NCBI RefSeq assembly: GCF_000192865.1
Contig: NC_015276.1
Coordinates: 1,488,001 to 1,552,000, forward strand
DNA length: 64,000 nucleotides
Direction of reading: 5' to 3'
Source: Marinomonas mediterranea MMB-1
GTDB lineage: Bacteria > Pseudomonadota > Gammaproteobacteria > Pseudomonadales > Marinomonadaceae
The position numbers and the translations under genes were made by a program. The notes beneath the pieces are model-generated. The model was not told the origin of the DNA and ran no database searches. It saw nothing but the letters and a program-made list of their open reading frames with translations. This document shows, piece by piece, positions 8,252-16,830 of this stretch (position 1 is the first letter of the stretch; the number at the start of each line of letters is the position of its first letter).

Positions 8252-9367
8252 TTAACTCTTATTAAATGCGATGTTAATGATTCCGCCGCCTAGACAGTTT
8301 TCGTCGAGGTAAAAAACTACGGACTGCCCTGGTGTTATAGCACGTTGTGGCTCTGAGAAGCTCACTTCAATACGACCATCTTTCAATTCACTGATGGTGC
8401 AATCTTGATCGGGCTGGCGATAGCGGCATTTTGCTTTGCACGTTAGTGGTAATGATGGTTTCTCTCGTGCAACCCAATCAAAGTTATCAGCGATAAGGTG
8501 TGTTTTATACAGAGAAGGATGCTGTCCACCTTGGGTAACTTGAAGCACGTTGCGTTCTAAGTCTTTTGCGACAACGTACCAAGGTTCATCGGGATATTTG
8601 GATAGACCACCAATACCTAACCCTTGTCTCTGCCCAATTGTGTGATACATCAGACCGTGGTGACGGCCAATTTTATCGCCTTCGAGAGTTTCAATATCAC
8701 CAGGTTGAGCAGGCAAATATTGTTCTAAGAAATCTTTAAAGCGTCGCTCGCCAATAAAACAAATGCCAGTACTGTCTTTCTTGTTATGAGTTATTAGGTC
8801 GTGCTCTTCCGCTAGACGGCGCACTTCTGGCTTTTCAAGTTCCCCTACTGGGAAAAAGGTCTTAGCGATCTCACCTTTCCCAACGGCGTAAAGAAAATAG
8901 CTCTGATCTTTGTTGTTATCAAGACCTTTTAATAGAAGCGCATTGCCATTTTCGTCGAATCCTTTGCGTACATAGTGGCCTGTTGCAATGTAGTCCGCTT
9001 TTAAAGCCATCGCGTATTCAAGAAACGCTTTGAACTTAATTTCTTTATTACACAGAATATCGGGGTTTGGCGTTCTTCCCGCTTTGTATTCCTCTAAAAA
9101 ATGTTCAAATACGTTATCCCAATATTCGGCGGCGAAGTTAGCGGTATGAAGCTTGATTCCAAGCTTGTCGCAGACGGCTTGAGCATCTGCTAAGTCTTCT
9201 TTTGCGGTGCAATACTCTGTTCCGTCGTCTTCATCCCAGTTTTTCATAAACAAGCCTTCTACTTGATAGCCTTGTTGCATAAGGAGTAGAGCCGAAACGG
9301 ATGAATCAACGCCGCCAGACATGCCGACGATTACTTTTGTGTTGGAATTTTGTTCTGAACTGTTCAT
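8252..9367 (-). CDS. mnmA: tRNA-specific 2-thiouridylase MnmA
   Basis: The protein has 371 residues and thiolates U34 of tRNA-Lys, -Glu and -Gln using sulfur relayed from IscS/Tus proteins. The PP-loop ATP-pyrophosphatase motif GMSGGVDSSVSALLL is at residues 15-29. The two catalytic cysteines are in NPDILCNKEIKF and STGICFIGER. A central TGHY and C-terminal beta-barrel segment (CKAKCRYRQ) complete the fold. It is cotranscribed with hflD downstream (83-base gap). The 274-base leader upstream contains a long hairpin. Confidence 0.97.
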   Translation of the reverse strand: MNSSEQNSNTKVIVGMSGGVDSSVSALLLMQQGYQVEGLFMKNWDEDDGTEYCTAKEDLADAQAVCDKLGIKLHTANFAAEYWDNVFEHFLEEYKAGRTPNPDILCNKEIKFKAFLEYAMALKADYIATGHYVRKGFDENGNALLLKGLDNNKDQSYFLYAVGKGEIAKTFFPVGELEKPEVRRLAEEHDLITHNKKDSTGICFIGERRFKDFLEQYLPAQPGDIETLEGDKIGRHHGLMYHTIGQRQGLGIGGLSKYPDEPWYVVAKDLERNVLQVTQGGQHPSLYKTHLIADNFDWVAREKPSLPLTCKAKCRYRQPDQDCTISELKDGRIEVSFSEPQRAITPGQSVVFYLDENCLGGGIINIAFNKS

Positions 9368-9571
9368 TGGGTCTCAAAATGTATTGAAGCTTGTCTTCTT
9401 CTGAATCGTCGAGGTAATTTGTCGACCTAGCTCAGCGAAAACTTCACATCTATTGGGTAAATTAGTCTAATTGTACACCAGTTAGGTGAAAGGGACGATA
9501 CGCTTGTATTGAACTTAATATTTGCTGCATTTTTTACAGATCACTGTTTTTGCAGGTAACCATTCTCACAA

Positions 9572-9616
9572 GTCGTTGTTTTTCTATTAAGTACTGATCT
9601 CCATAGAAACAACGAC
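9572..9616. other. Long hairpin in the mnmA leader
   Basis: GTCGTTGTTT(TT)CTAT (from 9572) pairs with ATAG-AAACAACGAC (9603-9616), leaving a loop of about 15 bases. No T-run follows on either strand, so it is not an ordinary intrinsic terminator. It lies between nudJ and mnmA, both on the minus strand. Confidence 0.5.
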
Positions 9617-9641
9617 CTATCCACAAAAACAGCAAAAAACA

Positions 9642-10124
9642 CTATAAATAGTCATTACAAATTACGTTAAGCGGAATTAGTGACGCATTCCGCTTTTGTG
9701 ATGACAGAAAATCGTCTATGCACTTTTTCACCAATGGGCTTCTTAGAGCGTGTTTTTCGATCTCATTCTCATGAACCCACATGCTTTCAATTATATCGAG
9801 ATCCAGCTCTTTTGATGTTTGCTCTATGGCATCACACACAATGCAAATTCGGTGGTAGGTATCTGCTTCTGGATGGGGGGTCAATGTATAGAAGCCGAGA
9901 ACGCCTTTAGGCTCGACCAGCCAGCCTGATTCTTCTAATGTCTCTCTAATGACTGCGCTCGTGAGGCTTTCGTTATTTTCAACGTGGCCTGCGGGCTGAT
10001 TGAGCACTTCTATGCCGTCTTGTATTTCCTTTACCATCAGGAAGTGATTGTCCTTTTGAACGATGGCGGCTACGGTTAGGTGGGGTTGCCCGTTTTTTTT
10101 GCTCAAATTCAGATACCTGTTCAC
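9642..10124 (-). CDS. nudJ: Nudix hydrolase NudJ (phosphatase of thiamine pyrimidine/nucleotide phosphates)
   Basis: The Nudix box is complete: GHVENNESLTSAVIRETLEESGW fits GX5EX7REUXEEXGU (about residues 47-69). The preceding HLTVAAIVQ strand and following LRSPLV match E. coli NudJ, which hydrolyses HMP-pyrophosphate and nucleoside di/triphosphates. The open frame gives 160 residues. The start is a GTG at 10124 with no visible ribosome site. A later ATG (LMVKE) would delete the first beta strand. The first 146 bases overlap the end of rluE in another frame, so translation is probably coupled to rluE or begins by frameshifting. Confidence 0.88.
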   Translation of the reverse strand: MNRYLNLSKKNGQPHLTVAAIVQKDNHFLMVKEIQDGIEVLNQPAGHVENNESLTSAVIRETLEESGWLVEPKGVLGFYTLTPHPEADTYHRICIVCDAIEQTSKELDLDIIESMWVHENEIEKHALRSPLVKKCIDDFLSSQKRNASLIPLNVICNDYL

Positions 10125-10677
10125 GAAGTTGTGATGTCAGCTCAGCGATTTTGGATTCACCTGAGCGTAATGAGTCTACTGTATAAGGGCCAATTGAGTA
10201 ACGAATTAGCCTTAGGGTAGGGAAACCGACCGCGGCAGTCATTCTTCTTACTTGGCGGTTTTTCCCTTCTGTGATAGTAAGTGCCACCCACGACGTGGGG
10301 ATGTTGGCTCTGTATCTAACGGCAGGCGTTCTATCCCAAATATTCGGTTGGTCTATTTTTCTGCATTCAGCTGGCTTTGTCATTCCATCCTTTAGTTCAA
10401 CACCTCTGCATAGCGAGCCTATTGCGTCGTCAGTAATCTCTCCCTCAACTTGTACCCAATAAGTCTTGGGCATTTTAAATTTAGGGGATGCGATTAAGTG
10501 CTGGAGAGAACCATTGTTTGTCAGCAGCAGCAATCCCTCGGAGTCGTAATCTAATCGACCTGCAGCGTAAACGTTTTCGTCGTCTATGTAGTTCGCTAAT
10601 GTGTCTTTACCATCGTCAGCCGTGAATTGGCTTAACACATGAAAAGGTTTGTTTAAAATGATGAGCTTTTCCGGCAT
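9979..10677 (-). CDS. rluE: 23S rRNA pseudouridine(2457) synthase RluE with extended basic tail
   Basis: The protein has 232 residues. RluE converts U2457 of 23S rRNA to pseudouridine. The catalytic aspartate lies in AAGRLDYDSEGLLLLT (about residues 38-53). The TEGKNRQVRRMTAAVG block is the conserved RsuA/RluE-family motif near residue 145. No S4 domain precedes it, as in E. coli RluE. From about residue 195 the protein continues as a 37-residue Arg/Pro-rich tail, encoded by DNA that also encodes the conserved start of NudJ. The tail is therefore probably overprinted and not conserved. An eight-A run lies where the two frames meet. Confidence 0.92.
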   Translation of the reverse strand: MPEKLIILNKPFHVLSQFTADDGKDTLANYIDDENVYAAGRLDYDSEGLLLLTNNGSLQHLIASPKFKMPKTYWVQVEGEITDDAIGSLCRGVELKDGMTKPAECRKIDQPNIWDRTPAVRYRANIPTSWVALTITEGKNRQVRRMTAAVGFPTLRLIRYSIGPYTVDSLRSGESKIAELTSQLREQVSEFEQKKRATPPNRSRHRSKGQSLPDGKGNTRRHRSAQSARRPR

Positions 10678-10790
10678 ACAGTGTCTGTCGTTTTTCTAAA
10701 AGATGTAGACACAATGATACCACCTTCCAAGCTTATCCTGTAAGGGAAGGGTGAGCCTGATTTCATACGTTGTATCGAGCAAAAACGTAA

Positions 10791-11045
10791 TCAGGCTGGC
10801 TGTGTTTCTTTGTTCTCGACAGCTTCTTCAGGGGTTGCCTGATCGACTGGGGTTATATCGACGGCATGGAGTCCTCTCTTGCCTGGGCTTACGTCAAATG
10901 TGACGGATTGACCAGCTTTAAGTGTTTTGTAGCCTTCCACATTTATTGCTGAATAATGAATGAACAAATCCTCATCAAAGCTGTCTGATACGATAAAGCC
11001 ATATCCTTTAGCATTATTAAACCATTTAACAGATCCACGGTGCAT
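10791..11045 (-). CDS. cspD: Cold-shock-domain protein CspD
   Basis: The protein has 84 residues: a single cold-shock domain with RNP1 (KGYGFI) and RNP2-like (DLFIHYSAI), then a short acidic tail (TPEEAVENKETQPA). CspD in E. coli binds single-stranded DNA and inhibits replication in stationary phase. The position divergent from clpS-clpA is the same as in E. coli, which distinguishes it from other Csp paralogues. An AAGGAG site precedes the ATG. The 292-base gap to clpS carries both promoters and no other gene. Confidence 0.92.
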   Translation of the reverse strand: MHRGSVKWFNNAKGYGFIVSDSFDEDLFIHYSAINVEGYKTLKAGQSVTFDVSPGKRGLHAVDITPVDQATPEEAVENKETQPA

Positions 11046-11337
11046 CAGTTACTCCTTAAACACTCTTTATGTTAAACACTCTACGTGGCTGCGGCGCGTT
11101 GGCAGCCGTATTGCTCACATTTGGTTCAAGATTCGAACTTCGAAGAGTGCTACCATGAAAAGATTATTTTTAACAAATTTGTAAATAATCATTGATTGCG
11201 CAAACCAAAGCCCTCATAAATGAGATTAGAACTGGTTTGGCAATTTGTAAAATGTAAGAGTGATCTGTTTATAAACTAACGTACTGTGCGTTGTTTTAGG
11301 TGGGTTACGTGTAATTTTGTAGTCTTTGAGGCTTAAG

Positions 11338-11691
11338 ATGTTTGTTTTTCAACAAATTCAACTAAATTTAGAAGACGAGGATCAATACGGACACTCGTCA
11401 GTCGCTACGGCACCCGATGATGTGGAGTTGTCACCTCCTTCCATGTATCAGGTGGTTTTGTTCAATGATGATTATACGCCAATGGATTTTGTCGTATTTG
11501 TCCTACAGCGCTTTTTCAACATGGACGGTGAAAAGGCAGAGCAGGTGATGTTAGAGGTTCATATGAAAGGTAAAGGCGTATGTGGAGTATACCCATTCGG
11601 CATCGCTGAAACCAAGGTTGCGCAAGTGCAACAATTTGTGCAACAAAATGAACACCCTTTAATGTGCGACTTACAGAAAGTCGACGGATAG
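11338..11691 (+). CDS. clpS: ATP-dependent Clp protease adaptor ClpS
   Basis: The protein has 117 residues. ClpS delivers N-degron substrates to ClpAP. The core has PPSMYQVVLFNDDYTPMDFVV with the Asn-Asp and Met residues that line the N-degron pocket, then MLEVHMKGKGVCGVYPFGIAETK. The ATG at 11338 follows GAGG at a good distance. An in-frame TTG at 11326 is less likely. clpA starts 16 bases downstream, forming the usual clpS-clpA operon. Confidence 0.96.
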   Translation: MFVFQQIQLNLEDEDQYGHSSVATAPDDVELSPPSMYQVVLFNDDYTPMDFVVFVLQRFFNMDGEKAEQVMLEVHMKGKGVCGVYPFGIAETKVAQVQQFVQQNEHPLMCDLQKVDG

Positions 11692-11707
11692 AGACGAGGG
11701 ACAGGCT

Positions 11708-13978
11708 ATGCTAGATAAAGAACTAGAGCAAACCCTGAATACAGCGTTTAAAGCGGCACGCGACAAACGCCATGAATTTATGACCGTGGAGCATTTATTA
11801 CTCGCTCTTATCACCAATGATGCGGCTTCCAAAGTGTTAACGGCTTGCGGAGTTCGATTAGAAGTATTGACCCGAGAACTGGAAGAATTCGTAAATAGCA
11901 CAACACCTTTGATCCCTGAAGACGATTCTGAGCGTGAAGTTCAGCCGACTCTAGGTTTCCAAAGAGTGTTGCAGAGGGCCGTTTTCCATGTTCAATCTTC
12001 TGGAAAACGAGAAGTAACCGGAGCGAATGTACTGGTTGCTATTTTTAGTGAACAAGAAAGTCAGGCTGTTTATCTACTGAAACGTCATAACGTCGCTCGT
12101 ATTGACGTGGTGAACTATGTTGCGCATGGTATTTCTAAGCTTGGCGATGCGTCACAAACTGACGGCTCGGAGCAAGATGAGGAAGATGGCGAAGAGTCGA
12201 CAAAAGCGCCGTTGCAAAAATTTGCTACCAACTTAAATGAAGAAGCAAAAGCGGGGCGTATTGATAAATTAATAGGGCGTGAACAGGAAGTTGAACGTGT
12301 GGTTCAAACCTTGTCACGTCGTCGAAAAAATAACCCGTTGCTTGTCGGTGAATCAGGCGTTGGTAAAACGGCCATTGCTGAAGGTTTAGCGAAACGTATT
12401 GTTGATAACCAAGTTCCTGACGTGATTTCGGATGGCGTTGTCTATTCACTTGATTTAGGTGCGTTGTTAGCAGGCACGAAATATCGAGGTGATTTTGAAA
12501 AACGTCTTAAACACCTGTTGGGGGAACTGAAAAAACAACCCAACGCGATTTTGTTTATTGACGAAATTCATACCATTATTGGTGCTGGTGCCGCTTCTGG
12601 TGGTGTGATGGACGCATCTAACCTTCTTAAACCCGCACTGAGCTCTGGTCAATTGCGTTGCATTGGCTCAACCACATTCCAAGAATTTCGTGGAATTTTT
12701 GAGAAAGACCACGCGCTTGCTCGACGTTTCCAAAAAGTCGATGTGAATGAACCAAGTGTTGATGATACTTATCAAATATTGAAGGGCATTATCGGGTCAT
12801 TCGAAGAACACCACGCTATAAAGTACGAAGAAGCGGCGCTTTTGGCTGCAGCAGAGCTTGCTGATCGCTATGTGACGGATCGTCATATGCCTGACAAGGC
12901 GATCGACGTTGTAGACGAAGCAGGGGCCTTTCAGCGTCTTCAGCCAGAAGGTAAGCGTAAAGAGCTTATTACCGTTGAAGATATAGAAGATATTGTCTCT
13001 AAGATTGCTCGCGTTCCTGTGAAAGCGGTGAATTCAGATGATCGTAAAGTGCTTGGTAACCTTGAGCGCAACCTTAAAATGGTGGTGTTTGGGCAGGATG
13101 AAGCTATTGAGACGTTGTCGGATGCGATAAAACTGTCTCGTGCAGGGTTGAAAGCCGATCAGAAACCAATTGGTTCGTTCTTGATGGCTGGACCGACAGG
13201 TGTTGGTAAAACCGAGGTGACTCGTCAGCTTGCTAAGCAAATGGGCCTAGAACTGATTCGGTTTGATATGTCCGAGTACATGGAGCGTCATGCCGTATCA
13301 CGTCTAATTGGTGCTCCGCCAGGTTACGTTGGTTTTGACCAAGGTGGTTTGCTTACTGAGGCTGTGACGAAGAATCCGCATAGTGTCGTGTTGTTGGATG
13401 AGATCGAGAAGGCGCATCCTGAAGTCTTTAACTTGTTATTACAGGTTATGGATCACGGAACGCTAACGGACAACAATGGACGCAAAGCAGACTTTAGAAA
13501 TGTCATTCTCGTTATGACATCCAACGCGGGTGCAGAAGAGTTGGCTAAGCGTTCAATTGGCTTCTCCACTCAGGATAATTCAACCGATGGGATGGAAGTG
13601 ATCAGTCGTACTTTTACACCTGAATTTAGAAACCGTTTGGATGCAGTTGTTCAATTTAAGCAATTAGATGAGCAGATTATCTTCAATGTTGTCGATAAGT
13701 TCCTTGTCGAGTTACAAGCTCAACTTGATCCGAAAGGCATTTTATTGGAAGTGTCGGATACGGCGAGAGGTTGGATGGCTCACAGAGGTTATGATCGTCA
13801 GATGGGCGCGCGTCCGATGGCTCGAGTTATTCAAGAGCAACTTAAAAAGCCATTGGCCGATATGATCTTGTTTGGTGATTTATCTGAAGGTGGCGTGCTT
13901 AAGATTACATTGGATGACGAGAAAGACGAGCTTGCTTTTGAAGCAGTAGCGGAGGGTAAGTCTAGCACTAAGGTCTGA
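11708..13978 (+). CDS. clpA: ATP-dependent Clp protease ATPase subunit ClpA
   Basis: The protein has 756 residues, the normal ClpA length. It unfolds proteins and feeds them to ClpP. Residues 1-145 form the double Clp-N repeat (EHLLLALI... and GANVLVAIF). The first AAA module has Walker A GESGVGKT near residue 215 and Walker B LFIDEIHT. The second has GPTGVGKT near residue 496 and VLLDEIEKAH. There is no ClpB-type coiled-coil middle domain. An IGF-like loop for ClpP docking (SIGFSTQ) is visible near residue 619. It is cotranscribed with clpS. Confidence 0.97.
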   Translation: MLDKELEQTLNTAFKAARDKRHEFMTVEHLLLALITNDAASKVLTACGVRLEVLTRELEEFVNSTTPLIPEDDSEREVQPTLGFQRVLQRAVFHVQSSGKREVTGANVLVAIFSEQESQAVYLLKRHNVARIDVVNYVAHGISKLGDASQTDGSEQDEEDGEESTKAPLQKFATNLNEEAKAGRIDKLIGREQEVERVVQTLSRRRKNNPLLVGESGVGKTAIAEGLAKRIVDNQVPDVISDGVVYSLDLGALLAGTKYRGDFEKRLKHLLGELKKQPNAILFIDEIHTIIGAGAASGGVMDASNLLKPALSSGQLRCIGSTTFQEFRGIFEKDHALARRFQKVDVNEPSVDDTYQILKGIIGSFEEHHAIKYEEAALLAAAELADRYVTDRHMPDKAIDVVDEAGAFQRLQPEGKRKELITVEDIEDIVSKIARVPVKAVNSDDRKVLGNLERNLKMVVFGQDEAIETLSDAIKLSRAGLKADQKPIGSFLMAGPTGVGKTEVTRQLAKQMGLELIRFDMSEYMERHAVSRLIGAPPGYVGFDQGGLLTEAVTKNPHSVVLLDEIEKAHPEVFNLLLQVMDHGTLTDNNGRKADFRNVILVMTSNAGAEELAKRSIGFSTQDNSTDGMEVISRTFTPEFRNRLDAVVQFKQLDEQIIFNVVDKFLVELQAQLDPKGILLEVSDTARGWMAHRGYDRQMGARPMARVIQEQLKKPLADMILFGDLSEGGVLKITLDDEKDELAFEAVAEGKSSTKV

Positions 13979-14072
13979 CTTTTTTATACAGAGGTAGGAT
14001 TATTTTTGGTATCTAGCTGGCGCTGCACAGTAGGTGCTTGGTCTATACTTAGATACTATATAAGAGAATAGC

Positions 14073-14109
14073 AAAAGCCGACAGCATATTGAGTGTTGTC
14101 GGCTTTTTA
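14073..14109. terminator. Bidirectional terminator between clpA and infA
   Basis: AAAAGCCGACAGC pairs with GTTGTCGGCTTTTT around a short loop, with A-run and T-run flanks. It lies between convergent genes. No tRNA-Ser gene is seen here, although E. coli has serW at this place. Confidence 0.88.
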
Positions 14110-14124
14110 CTTTTCTACTTTCTA

Positions 14125-14343
14125 TTAACGGCCGCGGTAGACAATACGGCCTTTAGATAAGTCATAAGGAGTAAGCTCAACTTTGACTTTGTCACCCGTA
14201 AGGATACGGATGTAGTTTTTACGCATTTTTCCAGAGATATGCGCTGTTACAACGTGACCGTTTTCAAGTTCTACACGAAACATAGTGTTAGGCAAGGTAT
14301 CAATGATAGTACCTTCCATTTCAATGCTGTCTTCTTTTGCCAC
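14125..14343 (-). CDS. infA: Translation initiation factor IF-1
   Basis: The protein has 72 residues and a single S1/OB fold: MAKEDSIEMEGTIIDTLPN, then FRVELENGHVVTAHISGKMRKNYIRI and GDKVKVELTPYDLSKGRIVYR. This is almost the canonical gammaproteobacterial IF-1. It binds the ribosomal A site on the 30S subunit during initiation. It has its own terminator and lies 180 bases downstream of aat on the same strand, an order conserved in enterobacteria. Confidence 0.98.
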   Translation of the reverse strand: MAKEDSIEMEGTIIDTLPNTMFRVELENGHVVTAHISGKMRKNYIRILTGDKVKVELTPYDLSKGRIVYRGR

Positions 14344-14522
14344 AATAAGTGTCCTATATAATTAATCGAAGTGCGCGTATTGGCGTAGTTGGTGCGTGAT
14401 GTAAATCGTTTTCTGAAGGCATTTTAGCCTATTCAAGGTTACGATATGTCACTCGCAAGCAATTGCGCTAAATTTATCGGCCGTATTTTGCCCAATTTGT
14501 GAGCCTAAGGCAAATTGTATGT

Positions 14523-15269
14523 CTAAATATCTAGGAAATACTTTTGTTTTGATCGTGAGAGCTCTATTAACGAGGCATTCTTAGAGGGTGTCTTAACGAA
14601 AGAGGCTAATGTAGGGATAAATTGCTCTCTAGGAAGGTTGCAAGCGCCAAGTGATAAGAGGTGTTCTGACTCCACTTGGCAGTCAATCAATTTTATTCCC
14701 CAATCTTTACATTTTTCAGAAAATAATTTGAGTGCAACTTTTGAAGCGTTCGGTTTTAATGAGAACATAGATTCGCCGAAAAATACATTGCCCAAGGCGA
14801 CGCCATAGAAGCCTCCGGCTAATTCATCGTCGAGCCAAACTTCGAATGAGAATGCGTAGTTATTTTTGTTTAAATTTGTATACGCGCTTTTAATGTCTTC
14901 TGATATCCAGGTGCCTTCGTTGCGAGCTCGTAATGAGGCACAATGATCAATGACCGTGTCAAAATCTCCGTTAACACTCCAGCGCCAGTCTGCGTGCCTA
15001 ATCGCCTTTTTTAAGGAACGAGATGTATGAAACTCTTCTGGATATAAGCAGCACCGCTGCGGCGGATGCCACCATAGAATGGGGTCTGGGTCGCTATACC
15101 AAGGGAAAAAACCTAACTGATATAAATGTACCAGCCTATCCAATGAAAGGTCGCCTCCTACAGCCGCAAGGCCATCAGGCTCATCTAGAGCAAGATGAGG
15201 GTTAGGGGTGTCGTAAGGGTTTTCACTTAGAAGGAGCAGTTCTTTTTCCGTTTTTTTAGAATGACTCAA
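14523..15269 (-). CDS. aat: Leucyl/phenylalanyl-tRNA-protein transferase
   Basis: The protein has 248 residues. Aat transfers Leu or Phe from tRNA to N-terminal Lys/Arg of proteins, creating N-degrons read by ClpS. Typical blocks are DGLAAVGGDLSLDRLVHLYQ, GFFPWYSDPDPILWWHPPQR, and FGESMFSLKPNASKVAL followed by LIDCQVESEHLLSLGA. The start codon is a TTG at 15269, since no ATG precedes the conserved region; AAGAG lies upstream. Proximity to clpS-clpA groups three components of the N-degron pathway. Confidence 0.95.
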   Translation of the reverse strand: MSHSKKTEKELLLLSENPYDTPNPHLALDEPDGLAAVGGDLSLDRLVHLYQLGFFPWYSDPDPILWWHPPQRCCLYPEEFHTSRSLKKAIRHADWRWSVNGDFDTVIDHCASLRARNEGTWISEDIKSAYTNLNKNNYAFSFEVWLDDELAGGFYGVALGNVFFGESMFSLKPNASKVALKLFSEKCKDWGIKLIDCQVESEHLLSLGACNLPREQFIPTLASFVKTPSKNASLIELSRSKQKYFLDI

Positions 15270-15763
15270 TGGGTAAGCTCTTAGTTAATGCGATTTTTTT
15301 GTGCGACGACTTAAGTGCCATATTATCAACAACTCAAAATGATCTGTGAAGGTGGCTAGAAAAAGTTTTTTATCGATTAGTTTTTCTCATGCTTTTATTT
15401 TTTCTATTTTTCTCAGTTGAGCAAAAAATATACGCGAATGTTTGTTTTTTGCATGTCGATGTGTCATAAATGTCATATATCGGCACAAAATGAAAAAAAA
15501 ACCTAAAAAATGTGCTCTGAATGCTTGACCGACAAAGGAAAACTTGGTTTTAATCGATATATTCCAAGACGATGCGAAAACGATTCGTATTTTTTGTCGG
15601 GGAATTTGCATGAATCTTTTGATTTTTGTGTGAATTGTCACAAAAATGAAACTGATCGATTTTATGATGCTTGAGTCGTTGATTTGTCAGCGCTTATTGA
15701 CAGAATGAAGTCGTTCAATAGGTCTACAGACCAATATATATATAATACAAAGGGGAATCTTGA
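15270..15763. other. Intergenic region between aat and porin; porin promoter area
   Basis: This 494-base gap between divergent genes is strongly AT-rich. Close to the porin start it holds a perfect -35 (TTGACA, 15697-15702), a TATAAT at 15741-15746 and a short palindrome GGTCTACAGACC at 15721-15732. The TTGACA and TATAAT are too far apart to form one promoter. The palindrome could be a regulator site. A ribosome site AAAGGGGAA precedes the porin ATG. An 84-codon minus-strand frame at 15387-15641 has no supporting features. Confidence 0.5.
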
Positions 15764-16660
15764 ATGAAAGCGATTAAACTTGCTTCTGTATTTGCGGTAT
15801 CTGCCGTAGCAGCTGCTGTTTCTACTACTACTTTTGCTGCTGAGCCAGTATTTTCTGGTGAAGCTGGCATTGAATACACTTCTTACGCAAGCGATGCGAA
15901 GAAAGGTGATAGCCTAGACGGTACTGATGTTGGTGAGGTTGAGTTCTCAGTTGACACTGGTGTTGTTTACGCTGAAGTTGAAATTGCTACATCTGGTGCT
16001 GACGAAGGCACTACAATTGGCATGGAAAAACTTTACGTTAAGCAAGGCGACGTTAAATTCGGTCGTTTCGACGGCACTGTCGCTACGAAAGCATTCATGG
16101 GCATGGATGAAATCGGCTTCTCTGGTGTTGATCTAAACACTGACCAAGGTACTAAAGGCGACACAGACAACACAGGCGTTCGTTACTCAGTGACGCCTGA
16201 ATTGACTGTATCTCTTGAAGCTACTGAGGCTGCAGGCAAAGAAGATTCTCAAATCGGTTTTGCAGCTGCATACGTAGCTGACATGGGTGATTTCGAAGTA
16301 GGTGTGTCTGCAGGTTCTATCGACGACGCAACAGCTGTTAACTTAGGTGCGAAAACTTCTATGGATGCCGTTACTTTAGCGGTTAACTATGGCATGGGTG
16401 ATCGTGGTGTTAAAGGTATAGAAGAAGCTTCGGAATATGGTTTCTCTGTGGCGTTTGCCGCTTCTGATGCATTAACCTTAACGTTACAGTATGCGAATCA
16501 AACTACAAATGCTGGTACAGCAGGCGCTAAAGACAAAGAGACTGATGGTACTTACTTCGTTGCTGAATACGTTTCGGGTGATCTAACTTATTCATTCGAA
16601 AACTACAACGGTGACATCGGTACAGAGAAAAACGTTCTTGGTGTAACTGCTTCTTTCTAA
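15764..16660 (+). CDS. Outer-membrane porin, gammaproteobacterial 16-strand type
   Basis: The protein has 298 residues with a signal peptide of about 25 residues ending TTTFA-AEPVF. The mature part alternates polar and hydrophobic residues with many Gly/Asp/Thr, and ends in a terminal phenylalanine (GVTASF), the BAM recognition signal. The pattern VYAEVEIATS, KLYVKQGDVKFGRFDGT is that of general porins. It is smaller than OmpF/OmpC (about 340), so some loops are short. It forms passive diffusion channels, with selectivity unknown. It is transcribed alone, with a strong terminator. Gene-order comparison suggests it was inserted between aat and ftsK. Confidence 0.88.
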   Translation: MKAIKLASVFAVSAVAAAVSTTTFAAEPVFSGEAGIEYTSYASDAKKGDSLDGTDVGEVEFSVDTGVVYAEVEIATSGADEGTTIGMEKLYVKQGDVKFGRFDGTVATKAFMGMDEIGFSGVDLNTDQGTKGDTDNTGVRYSVTPELTVSLEATEAAGKEDSQIGFAAAYVADMGDFEVGVSAGSIDDATAVNLGAKTSMDAVTLAVNYGMGDRGVKGIEEASEYGFSVAFAASDALTLTLQYANQTTNAGTAGAKDKETDGTYFVAEYVSGDLTYSFENYNGDIGTEKNVLGVTASF

Positions 16661-16684
16661 GATTTCCCTATCTTAGTGAAAGCG

Positions 16685-16713
16685 AAAGCCAGCCCTTCGG
16701 GCTGGCTTTTTTT
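16685..16713 (+). terminator. Intrinsic terminator of the porin gene
   Basis: AAAGCCAGCCC-TTC-GGGCTGGCTTT followed by a T-run, 25 bases after the stop codon. Confidence 0.95.
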
Positions 16714-16830
16714 ATGTTAAGCTAATGCGCTGTAAATCCTATTGTAAAGCATGTATTTCTTTTCGATCTGTATGCTTTACAATGGGATTGTTTTTATTTG
16801 GAATTTATAAATTTCTAGGGTAGGTAGAGT

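Noticed and set aside
9572..9616. Intrinsic terminator of nudJ
   Set aside because: The hairpin has no T-run on the minus strand and a large loop, so I list it only as a structured leader.
13979..14124. tRNA-Ser gene expected between clpA and infA by comparison with E. coli
   Set aside because: Only a bidirectional terminator is present. No cloverleaf sequence was found.
15387..15641. 84-codon minus-strand frame in the aat-porin gap
   Set aside because: No ribosome site, no recognisable domain, composition follows the AT-rich intergenic DNA.
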